Assembly (NCBI GenBank): GCA_017407905.1
Contig: JAFQVS010000101.1
Coordinates: 1 to 64,000 of the forward strand
Length of the DNA stretch: 64,000 bases
Direction of reading: 5' to 3'
DNA from: Bacteroidaceae bacterium
GTDB taxonomy: Bacteria; Bacteroidota; Bacteroidia; Bacteroidales; Bacteroidaceae
Numbering within the stretch: the first letter of the stretch is position 1; each line of letters opens with the position of its first letter. Positions 15,752 to 25,104 of the stretch are shown here, one piece after another. A program made the translations under genes and the position numbers. A model generated the notes under the pieces. The model ran no database searches. It was given only the letters and a program-made list of their open reading frames with translations, and had not been told where the DNA came from.

Positions 15752-18202
15752 TTAAAGCGCCTTAGGCTTGTAAATATCGTTCCACCACGAGGCGTCGTCC
15801 TTGAGCCATTTTGCGAACCACGCAAAGATTGTATTCTGCCATTGGATGTATTTGCCGTAATCGAGAATGTGGTGGTCTTGTCCATCGACAAGCACCATTG
15901 CCGTCTCGCGTCCCAACAGCTTCAGGGCGGTGAACATCTGAATGCTCTCGCCCACGGGCACGTTCTTATCGACGTTACCGTGCAGGAAGAGTATGGGGGT
16001 GTGTATCTTATCGGCGTTGTACAGGGGGCTGCGCTCGACGTAAAGCTCTTTGTGGCTCCACGGATAGCTGCGTGCCATACTAACCTCGCTGTACGAGTAG
16101 CCCCAATAGCCCTCGCCCCAATAGCTTGTGTGGTCGCTTATTCCGGCGTGTGATATTGCTGCTGCGAAAATATCGGTCTTTGTTTGTAGATACTGCGTCA
16201 TAAAGCCGCCGTACGATGCGCCTATGCAGCCTATCTTTTTGGCATCGACAAAGGGGTGTTCGAGACAGAAGCGCTTTGTGCCCTCGATAATATCGTCGGC
16301 GGGTCCCTCGCCTGCCGTATTTACGTGGCGCGAACCAAACTCCTGCCCGAATCCGCTGGCTCCGCTTGGCTGAACGACATATACAACGTATCCGAGTGCC
16401 GCATAAAGATGATGCGGGTAGCGGCTCGAAAAGTAACGTGCCGTGGGGCTGCATCCGCCATAGTAGTTAACCACCATAGGATACTTGCGCGAGGCGTCGA
16501 AGCCCGGCGGCAGATAGTAGCGACCATATATTGTATCACCGCGCGAGCTTAGGAAATTCCAATCGATGCACTCGCCCAGCTTCACATCTTTCAGTTTTTC
16601 GAGGGCTGTATCCTCCTTGAGTTGCTCGCGTCCCTTGCGGGTGTTAAAGGTATAGAGGCGCTGAGGATTCATCGCGCTCTGCCCATAGTAGGCCATCAGG
16701 GGGGCCGACGCTGCCACCGAGATACTGCTCACAATCTCCTCGCTCGCGGGCAGCTGCTCTATTTTTCCGTCGGCGGGCACGAGGCGGTACAGGCTGACAC
16801 AGTCGCGATTCTCGGCCGTAAAGTAGATGTTTCCGTCGTTGCTCCACACAGTCTGCTGCACGCTGGGGTTAAACTCCTTTGTTACGGGTGTTACATCCTT
16901 GCTTGCAACGTCCATTATGAACATCTGATAGTCGAACATATTGGGGAATTTTCCCTCGGGGACGACGTTGCCGATGCCTCCCAGCGCCTCGGGCGAGCCT
17001 GTTATGAGTATCTGTCGGCCGTCGGGCGAGAATTTTGCACCGCTGATGAAGCCATCATCCTCGACAAGCGGCTGTACCTGCATTGTGGCAAGGTTCATAA
17101 TGTAGAGCGATGAGAGTGTCGTGGGACGTTCGCTCAGTCGGCTCTTGCTTGTCATAAAAAGCAGGTAACGACCGTCGGCCGAAATATCTGCCGCCCACGA
17201 ATTGTGGTAGCCGAATGTGAGCGGTTGCATAATGCCGCCCGAGAGATTGTAACGGGCAATATATGAGCGGTTGCGCCATCCGGGCTGACGGTCGTCGGGC
17301 TCTATTACCTCGTAAATTTCGCGGCGCTCGGCGGGACCCGCCACGCTGAGCGAATAGAGCAGAAAATCCTCGGTGGGTGCCACGCGGAAGTATCCGTCGG
17401 GCAGGCTGCCTGCAAGCACCGTCTCGCGGGACGTTGCGGGGTCGATGCTCACAAGCTCGCGCCCCTCGACGGCACGACGCGTGTAGTAGTAACAGTTACT
17501 CTTGGGCATCCACTGTATATAATCGGCCGAGGTTGCAACCACTCGGTCGGTGGCAACCTCTTTTACCTTGTGCACAACCGACGTCTCGCCACCCTTGTGA
17601 GTGGTGCGGTAGGAGACTATCATATATTTTCCGTTGGGCGATAGTGAGACGCCTGCGATGGATGTACCGTCAAGGACGTCTGAGATTGAGAAATTACGCT
17701 TGCCATCCTCGCGCAAGGAGACTGCCCCGGGCCTCTCGCAGGTGATTCTGAGCAAGAGAGAATCGACGCGCGCCGTGTCGGAGAGATACTTTATCACCAC
17801 CTTATTGGTCGAGGGCTCAAGAGTAATCTCGCCCGCCGAGCGTTGCCGCCCGTTGATAAAAAGACGATAATCGGCGAGTTTATCCACCGTGAGACCTATT
17901 TTCACATACTCATCGGCCTGAAGCGCAAAAGAGAGCAGATGCAGCGCACGCCCTCTCTCGTGGCCGGGCAGTTGCACCCCCTCGACAGGCGTTCCCGCAT
18001 CGACAAGGTCGAGTGCGAGAGGCCCGTCGAGCACACTCTTAATGTCAAACGCTTTTGAGTTTACATCTACCGAATCGACCATATAAGGTGCGCAAACGGC
18101 GTAAGGCCCCGAGTAGATAAATCTCCTCACATCAATTGTGTCGGTTACTGCCGAGACGGCAACAGCCCACAGAGCCATTGCCCCAAAAAGAATCTTTCTC
18201 AT
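15752..18202 (-). CDS. S9 family serine peptidase (prolyl oligopeptidase/DPP-like)
   Basis: An 816-residue exported serine peptidase. A signal peptide is followed by a long beta-propeller region with repeated strand motifs (SPNGKYMIVS, SPDGRQILITG) and a C-terminal alpha/beta hydrolase domain. The catalytic triad is visible: Ser in IGASYGGFMTQY, Asp in LFLHGNVDKNVPV, and His in DGQDHHILDYGK. The start is ATG 18202 (MRKILFGAMALW), which gives a clean signal peptide; upstream in-frame codons do not. It probably trims dipeptides or short peptides in the periplasm. The exact specificity is not readable. Confidence 0.88.
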   Translation of the reverse strand: MRKILFGAMALWAVAVSAVTDTIDVRRFIYSGPYAVCAPYMVDSVDVNSKAFDIKSVLDGPLALDLVDAGTPVEGVQLPGHERGRALHLLSFALQADEYVKIGLTVDKLADYRLFINGRQRSAGEITLEPSTNKVVIKYLSDTARVDSLLLRITCERPGAVSLREDGKRNFSISDVLDGTSIAGVSLSPNGKYMIVSYRTTHKGGETSVVHKVKEVATDRVVATSADYIQWMPKSNCYYYTRRAVEGRELVSIDPATSRETVLAGSLPDGYFRVAPTEDFLLYSLSVAGPAERREIYEVIEPDDRQPGWRNRSYIARYNLSGGIMQPLTFGYHNSWAADISADGRYLLFMTSKSRLSERPTTLSSLYIMNLATMQVQPLVEDDGFISGAKFSPDGRQILITGSPEALGGIGNVVPEGKFPNMFDYQMFIMDVASKDVTPVTKEFNPSVQQTVWSNDGNIYFTAENRDCVSLYRLVPADGKIEQLPASEEIVSSISVAASAPLMAYYGQSAMNPQRLYTFNTRKGREQLKEDTALEKLKDVKLGECIDWNFLSSRGDTIYGRYYLPPGFDASRKYPMVVNYYGGCSPTARYFSSRYPHHLYAALGYVVYVVQPSGASGFGQEFGSRHVNTAGEGPADDIIEGTKRFCLEHPFVDAKKIGCIGASYGGFMTQYLQTKTDIFAAAISHAGISDHTSYWGEGYWGYSYSEVSMARSYPWSHKELYVERSPLYNADKIHTPILFLHGNVDKNVPVGESIQMFTALKLLGRETAMVLVDGQDHHILDYGKYIQWQNTIFAWFAKWLKDDASWWNDIYKPKAL

Positions 18203-18233
18203 TTTTATATAATATTTCTTAATTATTAAAGTA

Positions 18234-18241
18234 CAAATGTA
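18234..18241 (-). promoter_or_regulatory. -7 element for the S9 peptidase gene
   Basis: The minus strand reads TACATTTG, matching TAnnTTTG, 32 bases upstream of the chosen start. The remaining A/T-rich gap to 18493 shows no gene, only a weak TATATTCG-like element near 18430 for the porin gene. Confidence 0.55.
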
Positions 18242-18493
18242 ATAAATGCGATAGAGCCTGCAAAGAAAGGCCGACAATAAAAAAATATTTTCTTAAGCGT
18301 AAAGAGGCTGACCGTGCAAAACTGCCGCGGACAAGAAAAATTAGTACACAAAAAATTTATAATCGTAAGAACATTATTTATCCATTGTCAATTTTTATGC
18401 CACTTTTTAGTTTTATTTAAATATTCTTAATTATATTCGCAAATATAAAATTCGCCACAGCAAAAAGTGATTATTCACACACAAACACAAAAT

Positions 18494-19492
18494 ATGAAAA
18501 AAACACTTCTTACAGGGCTTATGGCCCTTTGCTTTGCAGGCGTGTTTGCGCAGAGCAAGCTAATAAATCTGAGATTGGAAGGACGATTCGATGCTCAGCG
18601 CGAATATGTCGATGGTACCGACATTGAGGACAACAGCGGCTTCAAGGGTAAATTCCTTAACATAAGGATGGACGGTGATATTGGACACGGGTTCAGCTAC
18701 TCGTGGCGTCAGCGTCTGAACAAGGCACACAAAGACCAGAGTTATTTCGACGCAACCGATTGGCTGACACTCACCTACACCACCGGCAATTGGAGTTTCT
18801 CGGGCGGTAAGCAGGTAGTGGGAATTGGTGGATACGAGTACGACCGTGCACCCATAGACACCTACAACTACTCGGAGTATTGCAGCAACATTGCCTGCTA
18901 TCAGTTGGGAGTGAGCGCAGCCTACACTACCGATGGAGGAGGCGATAAATTTATGATACAATCCACAGAGAGCCCCTTCCGCGCAAACGCAAGTGATATG
19001 TACGCTTATAATATTATTTGGTATGGTTCGCACGGTTGGTTCAACAGCATCTACTCGGCAAATATGATTGAGTATCTCCCCGGAAAGTTCATCAGCTACA
19101 TTGTGCTTGGTAATAAGTTCAACGTTGGCGATTTTTCTTTGGAGCTTGATATTATGAACCGTGCCACCGACAGCCACGCATATTTTGGCAAGAATATGTC
19201 TGTCATTGGCGAGCTTTCGTGGACACCCACCGAGCAGTGGCGCGTCTTTGGCAAGGCCTCGTACGACGTTAATAATACCACCTCGGACGCCGACTACTGT
19301 GTACTGCCCGGCACCGAGATTACCCGCGTGGGCGCCGGCATTGAGTTTTTCCCCATAAAGAGCTCAAAGGATGTTCGTCTGCACTTTAACGGGCACTACA
19401 CATTCGGCAACAACGGTAACCCCTCAGGAGCCCTTATCGACAAGCAGTCAATGGTTGACGTTGGTATTACGTGGAGAATTAAAATCCTTTAA
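18494..19492 (+). CDS. Outer-membrane porin, OprO/OprP-like
   Basis: A 332-residue outer-membrane beta-barrel protein. The signal peptide MKKTLLTGLMALCFAGVFAQ is followed by alternating hydrophobic/polar strands rich in aromatics, and the C-terminus (VDVGITWRIKIL) resembles a closing beta strand. The overall pattern resembles phosphate-selective porin-like proteins of Bacteroidetes. The start is set at the MKK of the signal peptide (ATG 18494). The substrate is unknown. The next gene starts 12 bases downstream, suggesting cotranscription with an inner-membrane transporter-like protein. Confidence 0.7.
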   Translation: MKKTLLTGLMALCFAGVFAQSKLINLRLEGRFDAQREYVDGTDIEDNSGFKGKFLNIRMDGDIGHGFSYSWRQRLNKAHKDQSYFDATDWLTLTYTTGNWSFSGGKQVVGIGGYEYDRAPIDTYNYSEYCSNIACYQLGVSAAYTTDGGGDKFMIQSTESPFRANASDMYAYNIIWYGSHGWFNSIYSANMIEYLPGKFISYIVLGNKFNVGDFSLELDIMNRATDSHAYFGKNMSVIGELSWTPTEQWRVFGKASYDVNNTTSDADYCVLPGTEITRVGAGIEFFPIKSSKDVRLHFNGHYTFGNNGNPSGALIDKQSMVDVGITWRIKIL

Positions 19493-19504
19493 ACGATTAT
19501 AACT

Positions 19505-20653
19505 ATGAAAAGAGCAATAAGAAAAGCGCGCAAGGCGCTTCCCCCCGGAATTTTGTGTTTGATAATTGTGATAGGTCTCTTTGCAGGCATTGCCTCGAAG
19601 ATGGGCACTCCCAATATGCTGAACACAATTATGAACACGGCGCACGACCTTCTGCTGAACACCGTCTTTTACCTTATGGCAATATGCGTAATTACCGGTG
19701 CGATAGGCCGTCTGTTTGTCGAGTTTGGCGTTGTGAAACTGCTCGAAAAGATTCTGCGCCCGCTTATGAAGCCGATATTCAATCTGCCGGGCGTTGCGTC
19801 GCTTGGCGCGGTGCTCACGTTCCTCTCGGACAATCCCGCGATAATATCACTTGCGCAGGACAAGCGCTTCAGCAGCTATTTTAAAAAGTATCAGTTTATC
19901 TCGCTCACCAACTTTGGAACAGCCTTTGGAATGGGCCTTTTGGTGATTGTCTTTATGGTGGGACAGGGCTACTATGCGGCACCGTTCATCGGACTTATTG
20001 GTGCTGTGATAGGCTGCTTGGTATCGACACGACTGATGCAGCGCTTCATCATAAAGTCGTACCCGAAATTCAAGGAGCAGGATGCGTGCGAAGAGAAGCT
20101 GACCGACGAGGGCGAAAAGGAGCAAAAGTATAACCCGCTGTTCCAGAGAATCCTCGACTCGCTGCTCGACGGTGGACGCACGGGAGTGGATGTTGGCCTT
20201 GCCATTATCCCCGGCGTGCTCATTATCTCGACGCTGGTGATGATTCTCACATTCGGCCCGTCGAAAGAGACAGGCGAATTTACCGGTGCAGCCTACGAGG
20301 GTATAGAGTTTCTGCCGTGGATTGGTGCAAAATGCAGCATTGTCTTTGAGTGGTTGTTCGGCTTTACCGACCCGCATCTGATTGCTTTCCCAATCACTGC
20401 GCTCGGTGCTGTTGGAGCGGCTCTCGGCCTTGTACCCAATTTTATCGCCGAGGGTTGGGTTGACGGCAATGCAATTGCTGTGTTCACTGCCATTGGAATG
20501 TGTTGGAGTGGATATTTGAGCACTCACACGGCTATGCTCGACACATTGGGCTATCGTTGGCTCACTTCAAAAGCCATTCTTGCACACACAATCGGTGGCC
20601 TTGTGGCTGCTATTGTTGCTCATTGGATTTATTTTCTTTATACTCTGATATAA
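19505..20653 (+). CDS. Nucleoside-recognition (Gate) domain membrane protein
   Basis: A 382-residue polytopic inner-membrane protein with about eight to ten hydrophobic segments. Two similar halves each resemble the nucleoside recognition/Gate domain: GVASLGAVLTFLSDNPAII in the first, and the region around FTDPHLIAFPITALGAVG in the second. A charged cytoplasmic linker lies near residues 180-210. Family members are thought to transport nucleosides or small solutes, but the substrate is not established. It is probably cotranscribed with the upstream porin. Confidence 0.7.
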   Translation: MKRAIRKARKALPPGILCLIIVIGLFAGIASKMGTPNMLNTIMNTAHDLLLNTVFYLMAICVITGAIGRLFVEFGVVKLLEKILRPLMKPIFNLPGVASLGAVLTFLSDNPAIISLAQDKRFSSYFKKYQFISLTNFGTAFGMGLLVIVFMVGQGYYAAPFIGLIGAVIGCLVSTRLMQRFIIKSYPKFKEQDACEEKLTDEGEKEQKYNPLFQRILDSLLDGGRTGVDVGLAIIPGVLIISTLVMILTFGPSKETGEFTGAAYEGIEFLPWIGAKCSIVFEWLFGFTDPHLIAFPITALGAVGAALGLVPNFIAEGWVDGNAIAVFTAIGMCWSGYLSTHTAMLDTLGYRWLTSKAILAHTIGGLVAAIVAHWIYFLYTLI

Positions 20654-20678
20654 TAAGCAGAAAATATTACACTCTGAG

Positions 20679-20720
20679 GCGGTGCACCGATGGCAATGGG
20701 CTACGGTGCACCGCATTTTT
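20679..20720 (+). terminator. Terminator of the porin/Gate operon
   Basis: A perfect 11-bp GC-rich stem (20679-20689 with 20704-20714) with a 14-base loop, then A and TTTTT. Confidence 0.85.
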
Positions 20721-20890
20721 AATCGTTAAAATTTAATAAAAAAGAGGGGAGGTGTGTTACCGACGAGCCTCGGCGTGCGTCATAATAGTGTAGTTGTGAA
20801 ACTACTCACGGTGTAAAGAAAATAGAATCCGGCGGCAGCGTGCCTCTGCCGGATGGATATTTTCCCGAACATAAGTTTTATTTTAACAAG
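20721..20890. ncRNA. Structured intergenic stretch, possible small RNA
   Basis: A gene-free segment between two terminator hairpins. It contains GTAGTTGTGAAACTAC (6-bp stem) and a long imperfect hairpin near 20818-20873, where GAAAATA pairs with TATTTTC outside and ATCCGG with CCGGAT inside. It is more GC-rich than other intergenic DNA here. It does not match an RNA family I recognise, and the strand is uncertain. Confidence 0.3.
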
Positions 20891-20930
20891 AAAAGAGTGT
20901 ACCCGATTGTTTACGGCGGTACACTCTTTT
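20891..20930. terminator. Terminator at the 3' side of dnaX
   Basis: A perfect 13-bp stem (20891-20903 with 20918-20930) with A-rich and T-rich ends, 26 bases past the dnaX stop. It can act on both strands. Confidence 0.8.
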
Positions 20931-20955
20931 TGTTTTTTTGAATGAGGGAAGGGGA

Positions 20956-22926
20956 TTAAGATAGCTCCAACGATAGTTCGGCGTGCAGTTTGTTGAGCAG
21001 GGGATTCTTTTTTCTTAGAATCTCGAATTGTTTTGTGCGGTCATATACGTGCCGCTCGACAACTACTTTATTTACGTCGATGCTCATTCTGAGGGGTGCT
21101 CCACCAAGTTCGGCGGACATTCCTGCGCATATTCTCTTGGCCTCGCTCTCGAACATTTCGGCCACCAGCTGATTATCGACCGATATTCCAAATGTGGAAT
21201 TATCCTTGAGGGTGGGCACGATGATTTTCATTCTATCGGAGAGGGCGCGCTCGTTCTCGGGCAGTGTCATTGCAAAGGCCATCCACGCGCGGGCAAGCTC
21301 GTCGCCTGTCAGTTGCTTGAGGCTGCTTGGCTCGGTGGCTCGGGGCGCGGCGGTGGCTGTCGTCGGGGTGTTGCCGGGCTGCTGTGGCGAGGCTGTCGGC
21401 TTTTGGGCCATCGTCGAGCTGAACATTCTGCCCAAGCTCATTCCCGACGCTGCCTGACGCAGATGCTCGGGGCGTCCTTGTATGATAGTCTGCTGTGCGG
21501 CTGTCGGCTGCGAGGGCGGCTGTTGAACGGCTGCCTGCTGCGGGGCGGCGGGTTGAACGGTCGCCTGCTGCGAGGGCTGCTGTTGAACGGTTGACGCCTG
21601 CTGCGAGGGCTGCTGTTGAACGGTTGACGCCTGCTGCAAGGCGGCGGGCTGAACGGCTGCCTGCTGCGAGGGCTGCTGTTGAACGGTTGACACCTGCTGC
21701 GAGGGCTGCTGTTGAACGGTTGACACCTGCTGCGGGGCGGCGGTTACCTGTTGTGCGGTGCTACTATCTTGCTGCTTGTTGAAAATGGGTTTTAACTGCT
21801 TGGGGCCACGCCCCGCAGCATCGTCGTTGTCGTCGCTCACAAGCTGCGTCAGTTGTATCAGTGTGAGCTCGACCAGCAGCCGCTTGTTACGGCTCGTACG
21901 ATAATTCATACTGCAATCGTTACACAATTTAAGTGCGGCAATAAGCATACGGGGATTGCACCGGCGTGCCTGCGCGGCATATTTCTGCCCAAGCTCGGCG
22001 TCGCCCTCGAACAGTGGCATCGTTGCGGCGTCCGAGGCCACAAGAAGGTCGCGGAAGTGCGACGCTGCCCCCTCGATGAAGATATTACCCTCGAAGCCTC
22101 GCGACAGCACATTGTTAAACAGCAGCAGCGTCTGCGCCGTCTGCGCGCCGAGCATATAGTCGGTGAGACGGAAATAATATTCGTAGTCGAGCACATTAAG
22201 ACTCTCGATTACCTTGCCGTATGTAAGGTCGCCCTGCGTGAAGCTCACCATCTGGTCGAACAGCGAGAGCGCATCGCGCATACAACCGTCCGATTTTTGC
22301 GCAATTATGCGCAGGGCCGAGTGCTCGCAGTTGATGCCCTCTTTCGAGGCAATGCCTTGCAGATGGGCGATAATATCGGCAACCTCGATGCGGCTAAAAT
22401 CGTATATCTGACAGCGCGACAGGATGGTGGGCAGAATCTTATGCTTCTCGGTGGTGGCCAATATAAATATTGCGTGGGCGGGGGGCTCTTCGAGGGTCTT
22501 AAGAAAGGCGTTGAAAGCTGCCTGCGACAGCATATGAACCTCGTCGATTATATACACCTTGTAGCGGCCCGTCTGCGGCGGTATGCGCACCTGCTCGTTG
22601 AGCGAGCGTATGTCATCGACCGAGTTATTGCTTGCCGCGTCGAGCTCGTAGATTGAGAACGAGCGCTGCTCGTTGAACGAGCGGCACGACTCGCAGCTGT
22701 TGCAAGGTTCACCGTCGGGGGTGGGATTCTGACAATTTATTGTCTTTGCAAAGATACGTGCACAGGTGGTCTTTCCCACTCCGCGAGGCCCGCAGAAGAG
22801 GAACGCGTGGGCGAGCTTGCCACTCTGTATGGCATTCTTCAGTGTCGTGGTAAGGGCTTTCTGCGCCACCACCGAATCGAATGTGTCGGGGCGGTATTTG
22901 CGCGCCGATACTATATAATCATTCAT
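20956..22926 (-). CDS. dnaX: DNA polymerase III subunit gamma/tau
   Basis: ATPase of the sliding-clamp loader. The 656-residue product has the Walker A motif GPRGVGKTT near residue 47, the zinc-binding cysteines (CQNPTPDGEPCNSCESC), Walker B IIDEVHML, and SRC motif LPTILSRC. A glutamine-rich linker (about residues 385-480) contains repeats of STVQQQPSQQ. The C-terminal 120 residues correspond to the tau-type tail. No obvious programmed frameshift site was identified. It is followed by its own terminator; a possible -7 element TAATTTCG lies at 22981-22974. Confidence 0.96.
   Translation of the reverse strand: MNDYIVSARKYRPDTFDSVVAQKALTTTLKNAIQSGKLAHAFLFCGPRGVGKTTCARIFAKTINCQNPTPDGEPCNSCESCRSFNEQRSFSIYELDAASNNSVDDIRSLNEQVRIPPQTGRYKVYIIDEVHMLSQAAFNAFLKTLEEPPAHAIFILATTEKHKILPTILSRCQIYDFSRIEVADIIAHLQGIASKEGINCEHSALRIIAQKSDGCMRDALSLFDQMVSFTQGDLTYGKVIESLNVLDYEYYFRLTDYMLGAQTAQTLLLFNNVLSRGFEGNIFIEGAASHFRDLLVASDAATMPLFEGDAELGQKYAAQARRCNPRMLIAALKLCNDCSMNYRTSRNKRLLVELTLIQLTQLVSDDNDDAAGRGPKQLKPIFNKQQDSSTAQQVTAAPQQVSTVQQQPSQQVSTVQQQPSQQAAVQPAALQQASTVQQQPSQQASTVQQQPSQQATVQPAAPQQAAVQQPPSQPTAAQQTIIQGRPEHLRQAASGMSLGRMFSSTMAQKPTASPQQPGNTPTTATAAPRATEPSSLKQLTGDELARAWMAFAMTLPENERALSDRMKIIVPTLKDNSTFGISVDNQLVAEMFESEAKRICAGMSAELGGAPLRMSIDVNKVVVERHVYDRTKQFEILRKKNPLLNKLHAELSLELS
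21489..21770 (-). repeat. 33-base tandem repeats encoding the Gln-rich DnaX linker
   Basis: Four copies of an 11-codon unit (STVQQQPSQQ plus A or V) lie within the DnaX linker, interrupted by related AVQPAALQQA and TVQPAAPQQA blocks. The nucleotide copies are almost identical, so the repeat number could change by slippage or recombination without breaking the frame. Confidence 0.85.
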
Positions 22927-23001
22927 AAAATTTACTCTCTTATCTATTTTCTGCTAATATAATAACAAACAAGCGAAATTACATCAAATTTAACACATTT
23001 T

Positions 23002-23964
23002 TTACACAGCAGCCTCATCGGCCTTATGGAGCCGCCCGTAAATAAGGCTCGTAAACGCATAGAGCAAAAGTCCCGACGCAAGCCCCGCAAAAGCATCCAC
23101 AAGATAGTGAGCCTTAATATAGACCGTCGCACAGCACAGCAGCACGTAGAAGGGGAGCATCACCGCCGCGAGCCCTCGCTTGGCACGCAGAGCCAGCAGC
23201 ATAAGAATAGTCGAGACACCAATGTGCGAGCTTGGGAAAGCAGCCGTTGGGCGCTCGCCCGAGGCCTGTGCGGCATTCACCAGCGAGGTAAAAAATCCAC
23301 CCTTGTCGGCCTGCGGAATTGTAATCTCGGGGTTCAGATTGAAATAATCGCCAATCTCGGGATAAGGGCCGACGGCCGCTACCCCCTCGCCAATAACGGG
23401 AAAATAGAATTGCGGCCCCGCCACAGGCACGAATATATATATAAGGTAATAAATATAGAACGAGGCGATGATAATGAACGTGCAGCGCTCGGCCTCGACG
23501 GGACGCTTGAAAAGATACCACAGGGTAACGACCGCAATCATCGGATAGTACGACCAATAACCCAGATTAAACGCCTCGCGCCACCAAAAGCCACTGCACA
23601 GTTGCTCGAAAAGCATCGACGGCTGACAGCCGAAAAGTGCAAGCTCGTGCGCCGCAAAAAAGTGGTCGAGATTGGGGAATATGCGATTAAACTCGAACGT
23701 GTCGGGGTACCAATAGGAGAGCAGAGCCATCTGCCCCACGATGCGCACAAGGCGCATCGCCCTCGACGGAAACCGTGTATAGGCGTATATTATGGCAAAC
23801 GTGCCGCAGAGTATTGCGAAGCGTCCCAACAGCATCGACTGCGTATCGTGCAGACGCTCGAAGAATAATATAATCAGGATTGTGGTTACAAGATTGTACA
23901 GAAGATTCAGTTTCTCAACTGCCAAAAAACCATATGTAACCGGTTCGCGCTCAAAGAGTTTCAT
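23002..23964 (-). CDS. PAP2-superfamily membrane protein (possible lipid phosphatase or phosphotransferase)
   Basis: A 320-residue polytopic membrane protein. PAP2 motifs are visible in the C-terminal third: PTAAFPSSHIG and ATVYIKAHYLVDAFAG with the catalytic histidines. A long N-terminal membrane region with conserved aromatic loops recalls the AUR1-like inositol phosphorylceramide synthase branch, but it could equally be a phosphatidate or polyprenol phosphatase. I use ATG 23964, which overlaps the stop of the upstream gene as ATGA; a GTG two codons earlier is possible. It is cotranscribed with the SDR gene. The lipid role is inference. Confidence 0.72.
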   Translation of the reverse strand: MKLFEREPVTYGFLAVEKLNLLYNLVTTILIILFFERLHDTQSMLLGRFAILCGTFAIIYAYTRFPSRAMRLVRIVGQMALLSYWYPDTFEFNRIFPNLDHFFAAHELALFGCQPSMLFEQLCSGFWWREAFNLGYWSYYPMIAVVTLWYLFKRPVEAERCTFIIIASFYIYYLIYIFVPVAGPQFYFPVIGEGVAAVGPYPEIGDYFNLNPEITIPQADKGGFFTSLVNAAQASGERPTAAFPSSHIGVSTILMLLALRAKRGLAAVMLPFYVLLCCATVYIKAHYLVDAFAGLASGLLLYAFTSLIYGRLHKADEAAV

Positions 23965-24968
23965 AGCCACTTATTCTGTTTGTACCATTTAATAGTCTCG
24001 GCCGTGCCGCGCTCAAGGTCGTAGTCGATGCTAAAGCCCAGCTCCTTGTGTAGCGCAGTTGTGTCGCACAGCCAATTTCGTTGTTTCATTATTTTGTATT
24101 TGTCGCTGTTGAGCGTCGAGGGCCGTCCCACGAGGCGCGCGCCCCACTCGGCACACGCCGATATTACCCTCAGCACCCACAAAGGCGCTTTTATGTGCAG
24201 CACCCCCCTGACGCCCATCTCGCGCTGAATATAGTCGCTGAATGCGCGGCTGCAATATCCGCGAGGCTCACTCACAAAATAGCTGCGCCCCACAACCCCC
24301 TTCTCGACGGCAAGATAAATTGCCTTTACAAGGTCTTTTACATAGATGAACGTAATTGTCTGAGGCTTGTAGCCCACAGAAAAATCAATATGCTGCTTTA
24401 TGCTAACAGCCATCTGATAGTAGTCGCGCTCGCGCGGGCCATAGACCCCCGTCGGACGCATTATCACATAAGGGAAATTGGGCACACTGCGCAGAAACTC
24501 CTCGGCAAGCAGCTTGCTGATGCCGTATGCTGTGTTGGGACGCGGCGTGTCGCTATCAAGAATGGGAGTATAAGGCTGCTGCTCGCGCACAGGGCCAAAG
24601 ACACTGAGCGAGCTTAGATATATAAACTGCCGCGGCACTATGTTAAGCCCCACAAGCACCTCGACAAAATTCCTTGTGCCGTCGGTGTTTATGCGCTTAA
24701 AATCATTCTTGTCGAGACATTTTGTGGCACCCGCAGCGTGTATTATACAGTCCCACCCGCCGTGCACCGATGCAAATTCCGAAATTTGCCGCTCCAGAAT
24801 ATCGCGCCTGCCAAAATTAAGCTCAATAAAATTTATCCGACCATCGGCAAGATATTTGCGGCTGCTCGAAGGGCGCACCGCAGCCCACACCTCGTAGCCA
24901 AGCTCCAATCCGCGCTCGACAATAAAACTGCCGATGAATCCGCTGGCACCCGTTACTAAAATCCTCAT
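23961..24968 (-). CDS. NAD-dependent epimerase/dehydratase (extended SDR)
   Basis: A 335-residue extended short-chain dehydrogenase. The N-terminal nucleotide motif is TGASGFIGSF (residues 6-15). The catalytic pair is YGISK near residue 147, followed by the MRPTGVYGPRERDYY substrate-side segment. Members act on nucleotide sugars or sterol/lipid-like substrates. Coupling to the PAP2-type protein by a 4-base overlap suggests a shared role in cell-envelope lipid or glycan metabolism, but the substrate is unknown. Confidence 0.85.
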   Translation of the reverse strand: MRILVTGASGFIGSFIVERGLELGYEVWAAVRPSSSRKYLADGRINFIELNFGRRDILERQISEFASVHGGWDCIIHAAGATKCLDKNDFKRINTDGTRNFVEVLVGLNIVPRQFIYLSSLSVFGPVREQQPYTPILDSDTPRPNTAYGISKLLAEEFLRSVPNFPYVIMRPTGVYGPRERDYYQMAVSIKQHIDFSVGYKPQTITFIYVKDLVKAIYLAVEKGVVGRSYFVSEPRGYCSRAFSDYIQREMGVRGVLHIKAPLWVLRVISACAEWGARLVGRPSTLNSDKYKIMKQRNWLCDTTALHKELGFSIDYDLERGTAETIKWYKQNKWL

Positions 24969-25070
24969 TCTTACTCTTATTTTTTGGGCTTTTTCTGTAT
25001 TTTGCGGCGAAGTTACTCTTTTTTAAAAATTTTATCGTCAAAATTGTGAGAAAACTTGTTATTTAGACAC

Positions 25071-25078
25071 TATATTTG
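25071..25078 (+). promoter_or_regulatory. -7 element for the small unknown gene
   Basis: TATATTTG, a full consensus match, 27 bases before the ATG at 25105. Confidence 0.6.
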
Positions 25079-25104
25079 TGTATCACATTTAAAACTTTAA
25101 TATT

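Noticed and set aside
20721..20890. SRP RNA, 6S RNA or tmRNA in the dnaX-upstream gap
   Set aside because: The SRP GGAAG-type apical loop, tmRNA tag frame and 6S open bubble were not found; left as an unassigned structured stretch.
21489..21770. Repeat array considered as a CRISPR-like locus
   Set aside because: The repeats are in frame inside dnaX, encode a Gln-rich linker, and have no spacers or cas genes.
20956..22926. Programmed frameshift in dnaX producing a short gamma form
   Set aside because: No A6-G type slippery heptamer with a following stem-loop was recognised before the linker.
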